Shown here one piece after another: positions 29,214-37,667 of a stretch of 64,000 nucleotides of DNA (its first letter is position 1; the number at the start of each line of letters is the position of its first letter). This DNA is from CAWARU01 sp963784575 (lineage in GTDB: Bacteria; Pseudomonadota; Gammaproteobacteria; UBA6186; Azoamicaceae), in assembly GCA_963784575.1 (NCBI GenBank), contig CAWARU010000002.1, positions 62,001 through 126,000 of the forward strand, in the 5' to 3' direction. The notes below the pieces were generated by a model. It made no database searches. It was not told the origin of the DNA and saw only the letters and a program-made list of their open reading frames with translations. Position numbers and translations under genes: made by a program.

Positions 29214-30461
29214 TCATTCTTTTTGGCGTATATACTTGAAATAACTGTTCAAATCAGGTTTGATATTGGGGTCTGAAAGTGATCCTTTAATATCTATGGT
29301 GAGAGGCGCCATGTTGCTCGATGCAGCTGCTCTACTGTTTTTGGCCTCTAGGACCATGATATCTTTGCTTTTTAGATTACTATGTTCTTTATATAAGGCT
29401 TCAACTTGGCAATCGACCGTATTTCGAGGCAGATTGATTTTTCCACCCCCTATTACATGAAAATGTTGATGAGAAATTTTTAAATCTTCTGTGTGAATGA
29501 CGCCATTCTGCAGGTTCGCCTTGAATATAAGGCTATCGAAAGGTGTTGTGCCAGTAGATTCTTTATGGTGCCTATGAACAAGGGTATCGAAAGCGCTCGT
29601 CAAAGACCTAGAGACTTTAGAAGCAATCGTGCCAAGCAGGGATTTTGCTTCTTTTAAAGAGGCAATCAAATCTATGCCATGCAATTTGCCCTTTGCTATT
29701 TCCATTTCAAGGGTGCCGCACAAACTTTTCTTAATATGGTGTAAAGTTTTTCCTTCTGCATTGATTTCAATATCGAGTTTAGTTGTGCCTTTTATCTTGG
29801 TTTTGGTTCCTAAACAGGATAAAAGCAAAGGTAATTGAAAATCATCGCTTTGATGCTTTAAATAATATTTGGGCGAATCCTCCCGTAGATCGATATACAG
29901 CTTGTCGATTTCAAGAGCACCCTGCTCCTTACCCTTTTTCAAACCAATTTTAATGCCGCGCATTTCAAGTTTGTTCTCTTTAAGCTTAAGTTTGAGTTTC
30001 AGACTGGGGATAACGTAGGAACTTAGATTTAATCCTTGTAATTCGATTTTGAATACCTTTTTGCCAATCAAAAGATGCGGAATGCTGGGATAAATTTTTA
30101 AAGTTTCAGCGGTGAAGATAACATTCCGCGAAACTTTGTTCTTTTTCAGGGTAATATCTGCTACTTCAAGCATGAGGCGAGGAAAACAATTAAGTCGGAT
30201 CGGGCCGTCTAAGGAAAGTGCGTAACCAGTTCGTTCCAGAACCAATTCTTCAACTTTTTCTTTATAGGGATTGGGATCTATGAAAGTGACAAGGCTGCAG
30301 ATGATCACAGAAATCAGTGCTATGGTTACTGCTAAGGTCACGAGAAATATTCGTACTTTTCTACTGCTTAATTTGGATTTAATATGTGTTTTAAGATTCT
30401 GATATCGAATCTCTAGCATTATTTTGAAGGAATGAATGTGAGAATTAATCATTATATTCAT
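29214..30461 (-). CDS. AsmA-like envelope protein
   Basis: 415 aa. A cytosolic N-tail and one membrane helix (residues ~38-63, LVTLAVTIALISVIICSLVTF) precede the AsmA N-terminal signature IDPNPYKEKVEELVLERTGY and LDGPIRLNCFPRLMLEVADI. The C-terminal AsmA repeat includes LQNGVIHTEDLKISH and GGGKINLP. It is shorter than E. coli AsmA (~617 aa). AsmA-like proteins affect outer-membrane assembly and phospholipid transport. The start ATG 30461 follows GAGGAT, and only three bases separate it from the rhomboid stop, so the two are co-translated. Confidence 0.85.
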   Translation of the reverse strand: MNIMINSHIHSFKIMLEIRYQNLKTHIKSKLSSRKVRIFLVTLAVTIALISVIICSLVTFIDPNPYKEKVEELVLERTGYALSLDGPIRLNCFPRLMLEVADITLKKNKVSRNVIFTAETLKIYPSIPHLLIGKKVFKIELQGLNLSSYVIPSLKLKLKLKENKLEMRGIKIGLKKGKEQGALEIDKLYIDLREDSPKYYLKHQSDDFQLPLLLSCLGTKTKIKGTTKLDIEINAEGKTLHHIKKSLCGTLEMEIAKGKLHGIDLIASLKEAKSLLGTIASKVSRSLTSAFDTLVHRHHKESTGTTPFDSLIFKANLQNGVIHTEDLKISHQHFHVIGGGKINLPRNTVDCQVEALYKEHSNLKSKDIMVLEAKNSRAAASSNMAPLTIDIKGSLSDPNIKPDLNSYFKYIRQKE

Positions 30462-30464
30462 TAT

Positions 30465-31076
30465 TTACAAATCCTCTGCTCGAAAACCCAGCATTTGCCA
30501 AAATTCAGACGGAATGAACGCACTTAATATTCCGCTCAAAAAACCAAATAAATGACTCTCCCATGAGACTTTGGCTTCCTGTGGAAATATTCCCAAGAAT
30601 ATCCCTCCAAAATAATAGAGCATCACTGCTGCCAGCAAAACCGTTGTAAAACTGGGATTCGTGTATGCCGTTGCGATAATATAGCCAAAATAACCTGAAA
30701 CAAGACCGCTTGCACCAATATGAATAGCGCGTCTTGCAAATAGCCAAACTGCAAAACCGCCAACCATGGTTATGAAAATAGTCACTTCGATAAAAGTAGG
30801 AACATCATTCGCAATAATTGCAAGACCTAATGCAAAAAGTGGAATGGTGTTGAAAAATAGATGATTAAAATTTTGATGTAAAATGGGGCAGAGCGGTATT
30901 CCAATGAGACCCTTTATTTTTCTGGGTTCGATGCCAAGATTATTGAGTTTTGAGCCAGTTAGCCAGTTTGCAATATTGATGACCCACAATCCAACGATTA
31001 TTATCAGCCACGGCTCTATAACTTCCTTACTTTTGTCGACAAAGGTACTGAGTTCAGTTGTAAAATCACCTAACAA
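30465..31076 (-). CDS. Rhomboid-family intramembrane serine protease
   Basis: 203 aa with about six membrane helices. Catalytic features: HQNFNHLFFN (the HxxxN region of helix 2), GASGLVSGYFGY (the Ser of GxSG) and SWESHLFGFLSG (catalytic His with the HxxG-like pattern). The TTG start at 31076 follows AAAGGAGA at good spacing. It is a compact six-helix type without cytosolic additions. First gene of the rhomboid/AsmA-like/SH2-like operon. Substrate unknown. Confidence 0.88.
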   Translation of the reverse strand: MLGDFTTELSTFVDKSKEVIEPWLIIIVGLWVINIANWLTGSKLNNLGIEPRKIKGLIGIPLCPILHQNFNHLFFNTIPLFALGLAIIANDVPTFIEVTIFITMVGGFAVWLFARRAIHIGASGLVSGYFGYIIATAYTNPSFTTVLLAAVMLYYFGGIFLGIFPQEAKVSWESHLFGFLSGILSAFIPSEFWQMLGFRAEDL

Positions 31077-31097
31077 AAATGGGGTCTCCTTTACAGA

Positions 31098-31142
31098 TTT
31101 CTAGGATTCCTAGCGTTCCTAGCATTCCTAACGCGCCTAGCG
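31098..31142. repeat. Five tandem 9-bp repeats
   Basis: Five contiguous 9-mers around the core TTCCTAGCG: 31098-31106, 31107-31115, 31116-31124, 31125-31133 and 31134-31142, with one or two changes in the outer copies. They lie 22-66 bases upstream of the rhomboid start, so they fall in its leader or promoter. Confidence 0.8.
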
Positions 31143-31151
31143 GCCCAAAAA

Positions 31152-31177
31152 GCCATTCCCGCTCGCGCGGGAATGGC
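31152..31177. repeat. Perfect 11-bp hairpin, REP-like
   Basis: GCCATTCCCGC, loop TCGC, GCGGGAATGGC. The GC-rich stem stands out from AT-rich surroundings and has no T run, so it looks more like a dispersed palindromic element than a terminator. No second copy was seen in the window. Confidence 0.75.
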
Positions 31178-31296
31178 AGGGTCTGGGCTGTGAGCTTCCT
31201 GCCCAGTTACGAAATTGTCCATTATATTGAAATCCATTTCAATTTAGTATAATTCAGTAGCCTTATATTATAATCATTAATCACAATTATTCCATT

Positions 31297-31623
31297 TTAC
31301 CACCAGAAATACAAACTACCATACGGTGAGTAATAGTATGGATCATAGTAATAATATCCAGGGGTAGAATAGTAATAATCGTACGGATAATAATCATAAT
31401 AATAGTTTTGCGCATGTCGGTGTTGGTAACCATACCCACTGTAACCACCGTAACTACCATGGAAGCGTCCGCCATGTCCACCATGGCCTCCGCCACCACC
31501 ATGATATGCGATAACATTGTCATGATTTGTCAAAGTGGTTCGAATGGGTGCACTCGCACCGACAGGAGCAGCAGCTACACAGAGTAGTCCTGCAACAATT
31601 GAAGTAACTAGATATTTCTTCAT
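31297..31623 (-). CDS. Tyr/Gly/His-rich secreted protein, paralogue 1
   Basis: 108 aa. The signal peptide MKKYLVTSIVAGLLCVAAAP is cleaved near GASA. The mature protein has a Gly/His run (HGGGGGHGGHGG), then many tyrosines (NYYYDYYPYDYYYS) and ends YYSPYGSLYFWW. It is preceded by AGGAGGTGA, a complete Shine-Dalgarno, just before ATG 31623, implying high expression. It shares the leader and the YYSP-G-YFWW ending with the gene at 31858-32178. Probably an envelope or extracellular low-complexity protein; function unknown. Confidence 0.75.
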   Translation of the reverse strand: MKKYLVTSIVAGLLCVAAAPVGASAPIRTTLTNHDNVIAYHGGGGGHGGHGGRFHGSYGGYSGYGYQHRHAQNYYYDYYPYDYYYSTPGYYYYDPYYYSPYGSLYFWW

Positions 31624-31857
31624 ATTTCACCTCCTGTCATTTCATATCATACTAATAAAATTCATTATGAATTTTTTTCTTATGACTACTTTTTTATTAG
31701 GTAGATTGTTTTCTACATAGTTCCAAAAAATCTGATCCTTTATATAGTCATAAAAAAATAAATTTCAGTGTACAATTTCAGTCTATATTAGTAGCCGGTC
31801 TCAATTCCTTTGCCATTATAATTATCACTTGAAATTATTTCGATTTTATCTCCTCGG

Positions 31858-32178
31858 TTACCACCAGAAATATACATCACCAATTGGTGAATAATACATG
31901 GGTTCATAAGAATAATAACCAACGGGATAAAAATATCTATCGTAATAATAATCAGAGTAATAACCATAACCCCATCCATCACAAACACCACAACCGCCAA
32001 ATAAGCCGCAATCGGCGTATCGAGTGCCTTTTCCAAGAACAATATTGCTGTCATCAGACTTTGCTATTACATTTTCATCTTTAGCAATTGTTGTTGGGAT
32101 GGATGTATAGGCACTTACAGGTAAGGCCGCTACACTGAGCAGCCCCGCGACGATTGAAGCGAGTAAATACTTCTTCAT
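31858..32178 (-). CDS. Tyr-rich secreted protein, paralogue 2
   Basis: 106 aa. The signal peptide MKKYLLASIVAGLLSVAALP ends near VSAYT. The middle is Cys/Gly-rich (CGLFGGCGVCDGWGYG, three Cys), the end Tyr-rich (YYSDYYYDRYFYP), terminating YYSPIGDVYFWW. It has the same AGGAGGTGA site and leader as its neighbour and similar upstream DNA (32281-32326 versus 31699-31740), so both gene and control region were duplicated. Function unknown. Confidence 0.75.
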   Translation of the reverse strand: MKKYLLASIVAGLLSVAALPVSAYTSIPTTIAKDENVIAKSDDSNIVLGKGTRYADCGLFGGCGVCDGWGYGYYSDYYYDRYFYPVGYYSYEPMYYSPIGDVYFWW

Positions 32179-32247
32179 ATTTCACCTCCTGTCAACGTTT
32201 CACAAAAATCATATAAGTCATATGAAAGTTTATATACAAGAAAGTGA

Positions 32248-32292
32248 GATAGTACTATCATCAATCTATTTCAATATACCTATTTTTAGGTA
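32248..32292. promoter_or_regulatory. Two perfect palindromes upstream of paralogue 2
   Basis: GATAGTACTATC (32248-32259), a 12-bp palindrome without spacer, and TACCTA-TTTT-TAGGTA (32277-32292). They lie 70-115 bases before the minus-strand start and could be regulator sites; paralogue 1 lacks clear equivalents. Confidence 0.4.
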
Positions 32293-32375
32293 TGTCTTTT
32301 ACAGTATGGTTCCCAAATAACTGATCTTTTATTTAGTAATTTATTGAGAAATTTGATAAATTGTCTTGAGTTCCG

Positions 32376-32405
32376 TTGACACTAATTAATCTTCTCAGTT
32401 AACAT
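32376..32405 (+). promoter_or_regulatory. Sigma-70 promoter for the vWA-CaaX gene
   Basis: TTGACA (32376-32381), an 18-base spacer, and TAACAT (32400-32405), 67 bases before the start codon. The same -10 sequence, TAACAT, occurs in the predicted promoter of the third vWA gene (59784-59812). Confidence 0.6.
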
Positions 32406-32472
32406 CAGCTTGCATTTTATTAATTAAGATAAAGTGAGCGATAAATTATTAATTATTATTTGGAGAATCAAT

Positions 32473-33652
32473 ATGAGTGCGGTATATACAGATACGCAAA
32501 AAGGTGTTCATTTCTCATTTCAATCAGTTGTTCCAAGCGGTGTTTCCTATGCCCCCTCAGCCCCACCCGCTGAACCCCCTCCTGACTATTTTGATGTCCC
32601 TTTAGAAGTAAAAATTTCTGATGAAGATCGCAGAAAAGCAGAAGCTGCTATTAAGATGCAACACGAGGTAGTTATAGAGAGAGTTCATAGGGAACATCCA
32701 GAATTCGATGCTATTGCACGACAAATTCCCCAGCAATTGGAGGAACATCACTTATCTGGCATCAAATTTGATGTGGTAGCAGTGATCGACATGTCAGGTT
32801 CTATGCAACCCTTAATTCAATCTGGAGCACTTCAAGCGGCTATCGATCAGGTAAGAGTGTTAACGCAATTTTATGATGAAGATGGAATACTGGATGTTAT
32901 TGGGTTCGGAATTGACTGCACGCCTATGAAAAAAGTGTCGTTTAGAGATCCCATTACATTTATTAATAAGATGTATTTTGAGGAAATGGCAAGCAAAACT
33001 AAAGAGGGTCAAGATCGTCGTGAAGGTACCAATTACGCGCCTCCTCTCATTGAATTAAGAAAGCAGCTTTTTGGATACTGAAGGTGTACCAAAACCAGGT
33101 ATTCATGTCACAAACAGACCAAAAATTGTGTACTTCTTTACTGATGGCGAAAACTTTGATAAAGAAGCATTCTTAGCTGAGAGTCGCTATCTGTCACAAT
33201 TCGGTGTATTTCTGCAGTATTTTGGCTTATTAAACAATTTAAGTGCTGAAAAACAAGCAATTGAATTGAGCGATAAACCTGTAATATTTAAAACCTTAAA
33301 AGAAGAGATAGACGATGGGGCTGTGAAAGGAGATGGCTCGATAATACCGGATCATTATAAACGCGAATTGGACAATGCGAATCTTTTAAGGGTAGCGGAT
33401 ATCGAATCAATTAACACACGAAATCTTATGGAAGAAGTCTCTTCTTGGTTACTTGATTTCGCAGTGAATAAAGGATTTTCAGCATGGCCTTTCCCAAGGC
33501 ACATTGATCCCTTCTCTTTCCCTGTTGAAGGCAGAAAGGAATCACCGGTGTTGCAGGCAGCGCGAAAAGAATATGCAGAACGTCAGGCAGCGGCACGTGC
33601 GGCAGTTGTACCAGCACCCGCGCCTGTTAAGGCTTGCTGCGTGATACTCTAA
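32473..33652 (+). pseudogene. vWA-domain protein ending in a CaaX box, frameshifted
   Basis: The start ATG 32473 follows GGAG (a GTG at 32434 is less likely). The reconstructed protein is ~392 aa. The N-terminus is Pro-rich with PSAP (28-31) and PPDY (36-39). The von Willebrand A domain has the MIDAS motif VIDMSGSM (D106, S108, S110), a Thr in GTNYAPP and FFTDGENFD. The frame breaks inside the vWA at the T5 run 33068-33072; one T fewer joins the frames as QLLDTEGVPKP. The C-terminus is APVKACCVIL: Cys-Val-Ile-Leu is a canonical CaaX prenylation box preceded by another Cys. Prenylated effectors are known in Legionella. Whether the frameshift is real is unresolved, but both halves are otherwise intact. 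Confidence 0.8.
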
Positions 33653-33680
33653 TCTAGTACTACTCTAGTACTATGTCCAT

Positions 33681-33712
33681 AAAAAAACCCCGCTTTTGGC
33701 GGGGTTTTTTTT
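33681..33712. terminator. Bidirectional intrinsic terminator
   Basis: An A run, CCCCGC, loop TTTTG, GCGGGG, and a T run. The flanking A and T tracts let it terminate both the plus-strand vWA gene and the convergent transglutaminase-like gene. Confidence 0.9.
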
Positions 33713-33736
33713 ATTATTCGGTTTTATTCTCGTTTC

Positions 33737-35683
33737 TTATTTTTGATTGTCATACACCAATGCGGTATCTCCAAAACAACCATAGATGGTATTTTGAAGG
33801 GTCGCATATTCTTGAGACTTCAATTCAGCATTGGATATCTTATCCTTCTTTACGATTAACTGATCGAGTACTCGAATGCCCTCTGCTGTATTGCTGATGG
33901 TTCTTGAACCTTGCACCCAGGGACTGTCGAAACTACAGTTCGATAATTTACCAACCAAAGAAGCTTTGCTGAGCAAAATATCATTTTGATAGGTGCTTGG
34001 GATATCAAGCTGCAGATCGGTAACGCGATCATTGGTCTTGGTCAAGAGTTTATCGATAAGGCCTAAGGGTCGCACGACAAAGGCATTGCCGGCCGTTGTT
34101 TTGATTTGGGTGTGCTTTTCAGTAAGATTGAACTTGAAATTCAGATCTTCCGCAACGCGGGATGTTAAATTGTAACTATCCACTTTAAAGCCAATGGTGC
34201 GCGTTTCATCAGCAACGCCACGAATAATGTCGTGATCAATGCTGTCTTTAGATGCGCGCAAATCCGCACCTACTAGGCCTAAGGCATGAACACCTATCAT
34301 TTTCACTTCCCCATCCACATGCGCAAGTTCAGGATCGGCATGAGGCAGCATGATTTTTTTACTCAAGGATACGCCAGATTTTTGGGGATCAATTTTATCG
34401 GTGCGGGAAAGGTGAGGATTTTTGGGATCCAAAACCATGGCTTTTCGATCTGCGATGTCAGGGTAAATGCCCTGTGCAAAGCTCGTGAAATTGGTGGGAT
34501 CAACCCAGTAAATTTTATCATTATCGACGACACGTACAAAAGCATGGTTAAAATCTTCCGTGAGAGGTAAATGATTGGGCGATTCTGATGTTTCAAGGCC
34601 TCTGTAAACCAGCGCGACGTCTGCTTTAAGTCCTAGCTTCCTCAAGATTGCAACAGTAGAGGCTGAAAAATCTTTACAATCGCCGAGTTTTGATTTGACA
34701 ATTTCTGTCAATTTTCTAGGAATGTATGCGCCAGAGACAGTTCTCCAATCTCCCATATAGGTAAGATTTTCAGCAAGTTTGGAAGTGACTGTATTAATTT
34801 TTTCCGTGGTAGTAGTTTTACTCCCTGCAGCTGTCGCAATTGTTTCAAAGAGAGGCGGCAGCGGTTCATTCAAAACTTCTTCATACTTGCCAATCATCTT
34901 TTTGCCGAGTTGATCCCAATTATCTAGGCTCGACACAGTCACCCAAGGAAAAATTTTGCCATCGAATGCGACAAATTGCTCATCGATGGGGGCTTTTATG
35001 ACCGGACGTTTCAGTGCAATCTCTATGGTGTATTTGCCATTGCTTTGTTCTTTTTTAACATCCAAGTAATCTTCAGGATCGTTTACAGCTAAGAACAAAG
35101 GCAATTCTGAAACAATGCGCGCTTTGCTATTTTTGCAATATTGTCCCATACCATAAGTGAATTCTGTTGCAAAGAAACCTGGAACATGCGGTTCTTTGAT
35201 GATTTGCTGGTATTTAATATGTACGATCGCATCTAATCCAACTTCTGGAAAGGCTATCAGCATTTGATTGTTTTGATCAAATCCCTGCGGGCTGCTTGCC
35301 AAAGGTTTGTCTTCAATATGCTTGATATCGACGGGATGGCTCACGCCGTCTCGAATAGTATTGGCCTCTAGAATTTTGAGTGTGGCATTTCGAGTATTGT
35401 AGGTAAGAGGTAGGGATACCAATTTATCCTTGCCGCTTTCTTTGTTCGCTCTTGCAGATACCTCGATGGTTTCTACATAAGTGCCGTCTTTGTTGACAGT
35501 AATATCGCGGCTTGAAGATTCGACAATAATATCGGTGTCTGCCATGGTGGCCCATCGGGCGGAGACCATAGGACTCATTATCATTGAGAAGCCAAGCAGG
35601 CTTGTAATTACAAATAATTTAGAAAAAATTCTAGCTTTAATTGTATTGCGGATAAGCGAAAAAAAGAAAGTGTGTATGTTCAT
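33737..35683 (-). CDS. Exported DUF3857/transglutaminase-like protein
   Basis: 648 aa. An N-terminal signal/anchor (residues ~20-42, FVITSLLGFSMIMSPMVSA) precedes a DUF3857 domain (~50-240). The transglutaminase-like domain has the Cys-His-Asp triad in KLGDCKDFSAST (Cys), DFNHAFVRV (His) and WVDPTNF (Asp). The C-terminus is beta-rich. Such proteins occur in many envelopes; their substrates are not known, and the fold includes peptidases as well as crosslinkers. It ends at the shared bidirectional terminator. Confidence 0.87.
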   Translation of the reverse strand: MNIHTFFFSLIRNTIKARIFSKLFVITSLLGFSMIMSPMVSARWATMADTDIIVESSSRDITVNKDGTYVETIEVSARANKESGKDKLVSLPLTYNTRNATLKILEANTIRDGVSHPVDIKHIEDKPLASSPQGFDQNNQMLIAFPEVGLDAIVHIKYQQIIKEPHVPGFFATEFTYGMGQYCKNSKARIVSELPLFLAVNDPEDYLDVKKEQSNGKYTIEIALKRPVIKAPIDEQFVAFDGKIFPWVTVSSLDNWDQLGKKMIGKYEEVLNEPLPPLFETIATAAGSKTTTTEKINTVTSKLAENLTYMGDWRTVSGAYIPRKLTEIVKSKLGDCKDFSASTVAILRKLGLKADVALVYRGLETSESPNHLPLTEDFNHAFVRVVDNDKIYWVDPTNFTSFAQGIYPDIADRKAMVLDPKNPHLSRTDKIDPQKSGVSLSKKIMLPHADPELAHVDGEVKMIGVHALGLVGADLRASKDSIDHDIIRGVADETRTIGFKVDSYNLTSRVAEDLNFKFNLTEKHTQIKTTAGNAFVVRPLGLIDKLLTKTNDRVTDLQLDIPSTYQNDILLSKASLVGKLSNCSFDSPWVQGSRTISNTAEGIRVLDQLIVKKDKISNAELKSQEYATLQNTIYGCFGDTALVYDNQK

Positions 35684-35894
35684 ATCTGTATTCCCATCTC
35701 ACTGTGAATGATGGGCAGATTTTTAACACATTTTTTCATGAAATCCAATTACAAAACTAACAAATAAATGTTTTAGAAATTTAAGAATAGGTTTTCTAAC
35801 TGACATATGATGATATTATTGTTATCTAATAATAAATCATCTGTGGCATTATGTATACTATAAATAGAAGGATAAATTGAGGGATCTTATATTA

Positions 35895-37595
35895 CTACCA
35901 ATTATATCGTACCGTATACTTCACGGTAGCCTCACTGCTCTTCTTAACTAGGATTGGAATTTGGATTGTTTGTGCTTTGATTTTTTCATAATTTGCACTC
36001 GCATCCATTATCTTCCAATTCTCACCTCGGTATAAATTTTCCTGCACCAGCACAGTGACATCTTGATCTTTGTGGTTTCTCAAAGTGATTTCTATGGTTT
36101 CTTCCATCACACGCCTTGCACTGTCTTCAGAAAAATTGATTTGCTTCCTCTCTCCTACGACATCGAAGGCGCTGCCGACTTTTATCTTAATCTCTTCATC
36201 TAGAGCTGTATGATCAATCGTGTCTTCTCCCACAAATTCCAGGGTTTGATCTGCAGAATCAAACTTGCTAATGCGTATTCTACCGGCTGGCAAGGGAATT
36301 CCTAGATTATTCTTTCTGCTGTTCTTGAACTTAAGAACCACATCAACTTTCTTATTGCCTTCCGAATCATTGCGATTGAGATTTATCTGGCCAAAATACC
36401 CAATATTTGTTCCAATGTAAATATATTGCTTTTCAACTGGGATATTGCTAACTCTCGGAAAAAGCTCAAGCTGCTTAGTGGAATTATTTGACAATGTGGT
36501 CGGTTTATCGAGGGTGTAAAGATGGAACTCGAAAAAAGGTTTTTCTGCGAAACTAGGCGGCGCTGCAGCGACAGCATTGGCTGCAAAACCCATCATGACC
36601 GCTCTCGGAAATTGAGCACCTTGTATTCTATTTACATTGCCAGCAATCAATTTAAGTTTTACGTCCTCAAAACTCGCCCCCGTTTTGTTGATGATGCTTA
36701 CCCAGGCATTCAAATCTAGCGTTCCTGAGTTTGCGTTGCCTCCTGTCGCATCTGTAAAGACCGCATTATAATCTGCCCACCAAGTAATGCCTCCGGTCTG
36801 ATAGCTTGCCTCAATGCGATGAGGCCCAGGTTTTTTGGTAAAAATGTTCCATACTAAAGTGGGTTTTGTTATTAAACCGCCAGGGAGATCGGGAAATCGA
36901 ATGCTTGAGTAGTCACGAATACTGACAATTTTATTGTCCTTATCTTGCAAAATAAGACAGCCCGAAGTGCTTAATAATTTGCCATTGTAAGATTCAATGG
37001 CTGTGCCATGGCTTTGTTCGACCATAATATCAAGTCCCAAATATTTTTCTAATAATTTTGCTTGGTTTACCAAATCAAAGCGATAGTCCTGTTCTCCCAC
37101 ACTGGTTCCCTCGGGATCTGTTATGGATTTCACCATGACAGTCGTAGGATCAATCAGTGTGGCAACATTTGAAAGGCTGATTTTGCTTTGCGGCTGTTGT
37201 AAATTAACATCTCTCTGAACTCTCACAATGGCAAATCCCGGAATGGTGTCTATATTTGAGCCATTCATTGCAGAATTTACTGCACAACCATTGCTATCGT
37301 CACTACCTGGAATGGGACGATAGAGTTCTGGCGAAATTGCACCCGGTGTTGCGCTGCTGTAGATAGTTAAGGCAGTGGCGGTTTCCTTGCCACCATTGTC
37401 TTGGTTATTTCCATTTTGTACGCTATTTTGTATGCCATTTTGATTTGCATTTTGTACGCCATTCTGATTTCCATTTTGGTTGCCATTCTGTGGGGCTTGA
37501 AGATTTTGGCCGTAAATATTTGCTGAAAAACACAGTCCTAATACGAACAAGGAAACCACTTTACAATTTCGTTTCATTCTGCCCTTTCGTTTCAT
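35895..37595 (-). CDS. Exported DUF4139 protein with Asn/Gln-rich repeat
   Basis: 566 aa. The signal peptide (KVVSLFVLGLCFSANIYG) is followed by a tandem NQNG/VQNG-type repeat (residues ~35-68). The main part matches DUF4139: VLWNIFTKKPGPHRIEASYQ-like strands, then ITWWADYNAVFTD, LDLNAWVSIINKTGASFEDV and KLIAGNVNR. DUF4139 proteins (some with DUF4140) are beta-rich, mostly periplasmic or surface proteins of unknown role. Two starts are possible, ATG 37595 (after AGGAT) and ATG 37577 (after AAGGG). It ends in the basic/aromatic tail VKYTVRYNW. Confidence 0.82.
   Translation of the reverse strand: MKRKGRMKRNCKVVSLFVLGLCFSANIYGQNLQAPQNGNQNGNQNGVQNANQNGIQNSVQNGNNQDNGGKETATALTIYSSATPGAISPELYRPIPGSDDSNGCAVNSAMNGSNIDTIPGFAIVRVQRDVNLQQPQSKISLSNVATLIDPTTVMVKSITDPEGTSVGEQDYRFDLVNQAKLLEKYLGLDIMVEQSHGTAIESYNGKLLSTSGCLILQDKDNKIVSIRDYSSIRFPDLPGGLITKPTLVWNIFTKKPGPHRIEASYQTGGITWWADYNAVFTDATGGNANSGTLDLNAWVSIINKTGASFEDVKLKLIAGNVNRIQGAQFPRAVMMGFAANAVAAAPPSFAEKPFFEFHLYTLDKPTTLSNNSTKQLELFPRVSNIPVEKQYIYIGTNIGYFGQINLNRNDSEGNKKVDVVLKFKNSRKNNLGIPLPAGRIRISKFDSADQTLEFVGEDTIDHTALDEEIKIKVGSAFDVVGERKQINFSEDSARRVMEETIEITLRNHKDQDVTVLVQENLYRGENWKIMDASANYEKIKAQTIQIPILVKKSSEATVKYTVRYNW
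37410..37490. repeat. Tandem repeat encoding NQNG-type units
   Basis: A degenerate tandem repeat with a CATTTTG / CATTCTG core recurring every 12-15 bases inside the DUF4139 gene, encoding Asn-Gln-Asn-Gly units. Tracts of this type change length by slippage without breaking the frame. Confidence 0.7.
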
Positions 37596-37667
37596 ATTTA
37601 CATCCTATTATCCTACATATCGTAGGTATCATACACATTGCACAGACTGTATCTGTTGTACACTTTA

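Noticed and set aside
29140..29217. 26-codon N-terminal extension of the SH2-like protein
   Set aside because: No ribosome binding site at 29217, whereas GGAG stands seven bases before ATG 29139.
31699..31740. GGAAC element upstream of the Tyr-rich genes considered as an extracytoplasmic sigma factor promoter
   Set aside because: The distance from GGAAC to any TCTA-like -10 is too short for the known sigma-E spacing.
37410..37490. Tandem repeat considered as a CRISPR array
   Set aside because: Units are short, contiguous and in-frame within a gene, with no spacers.
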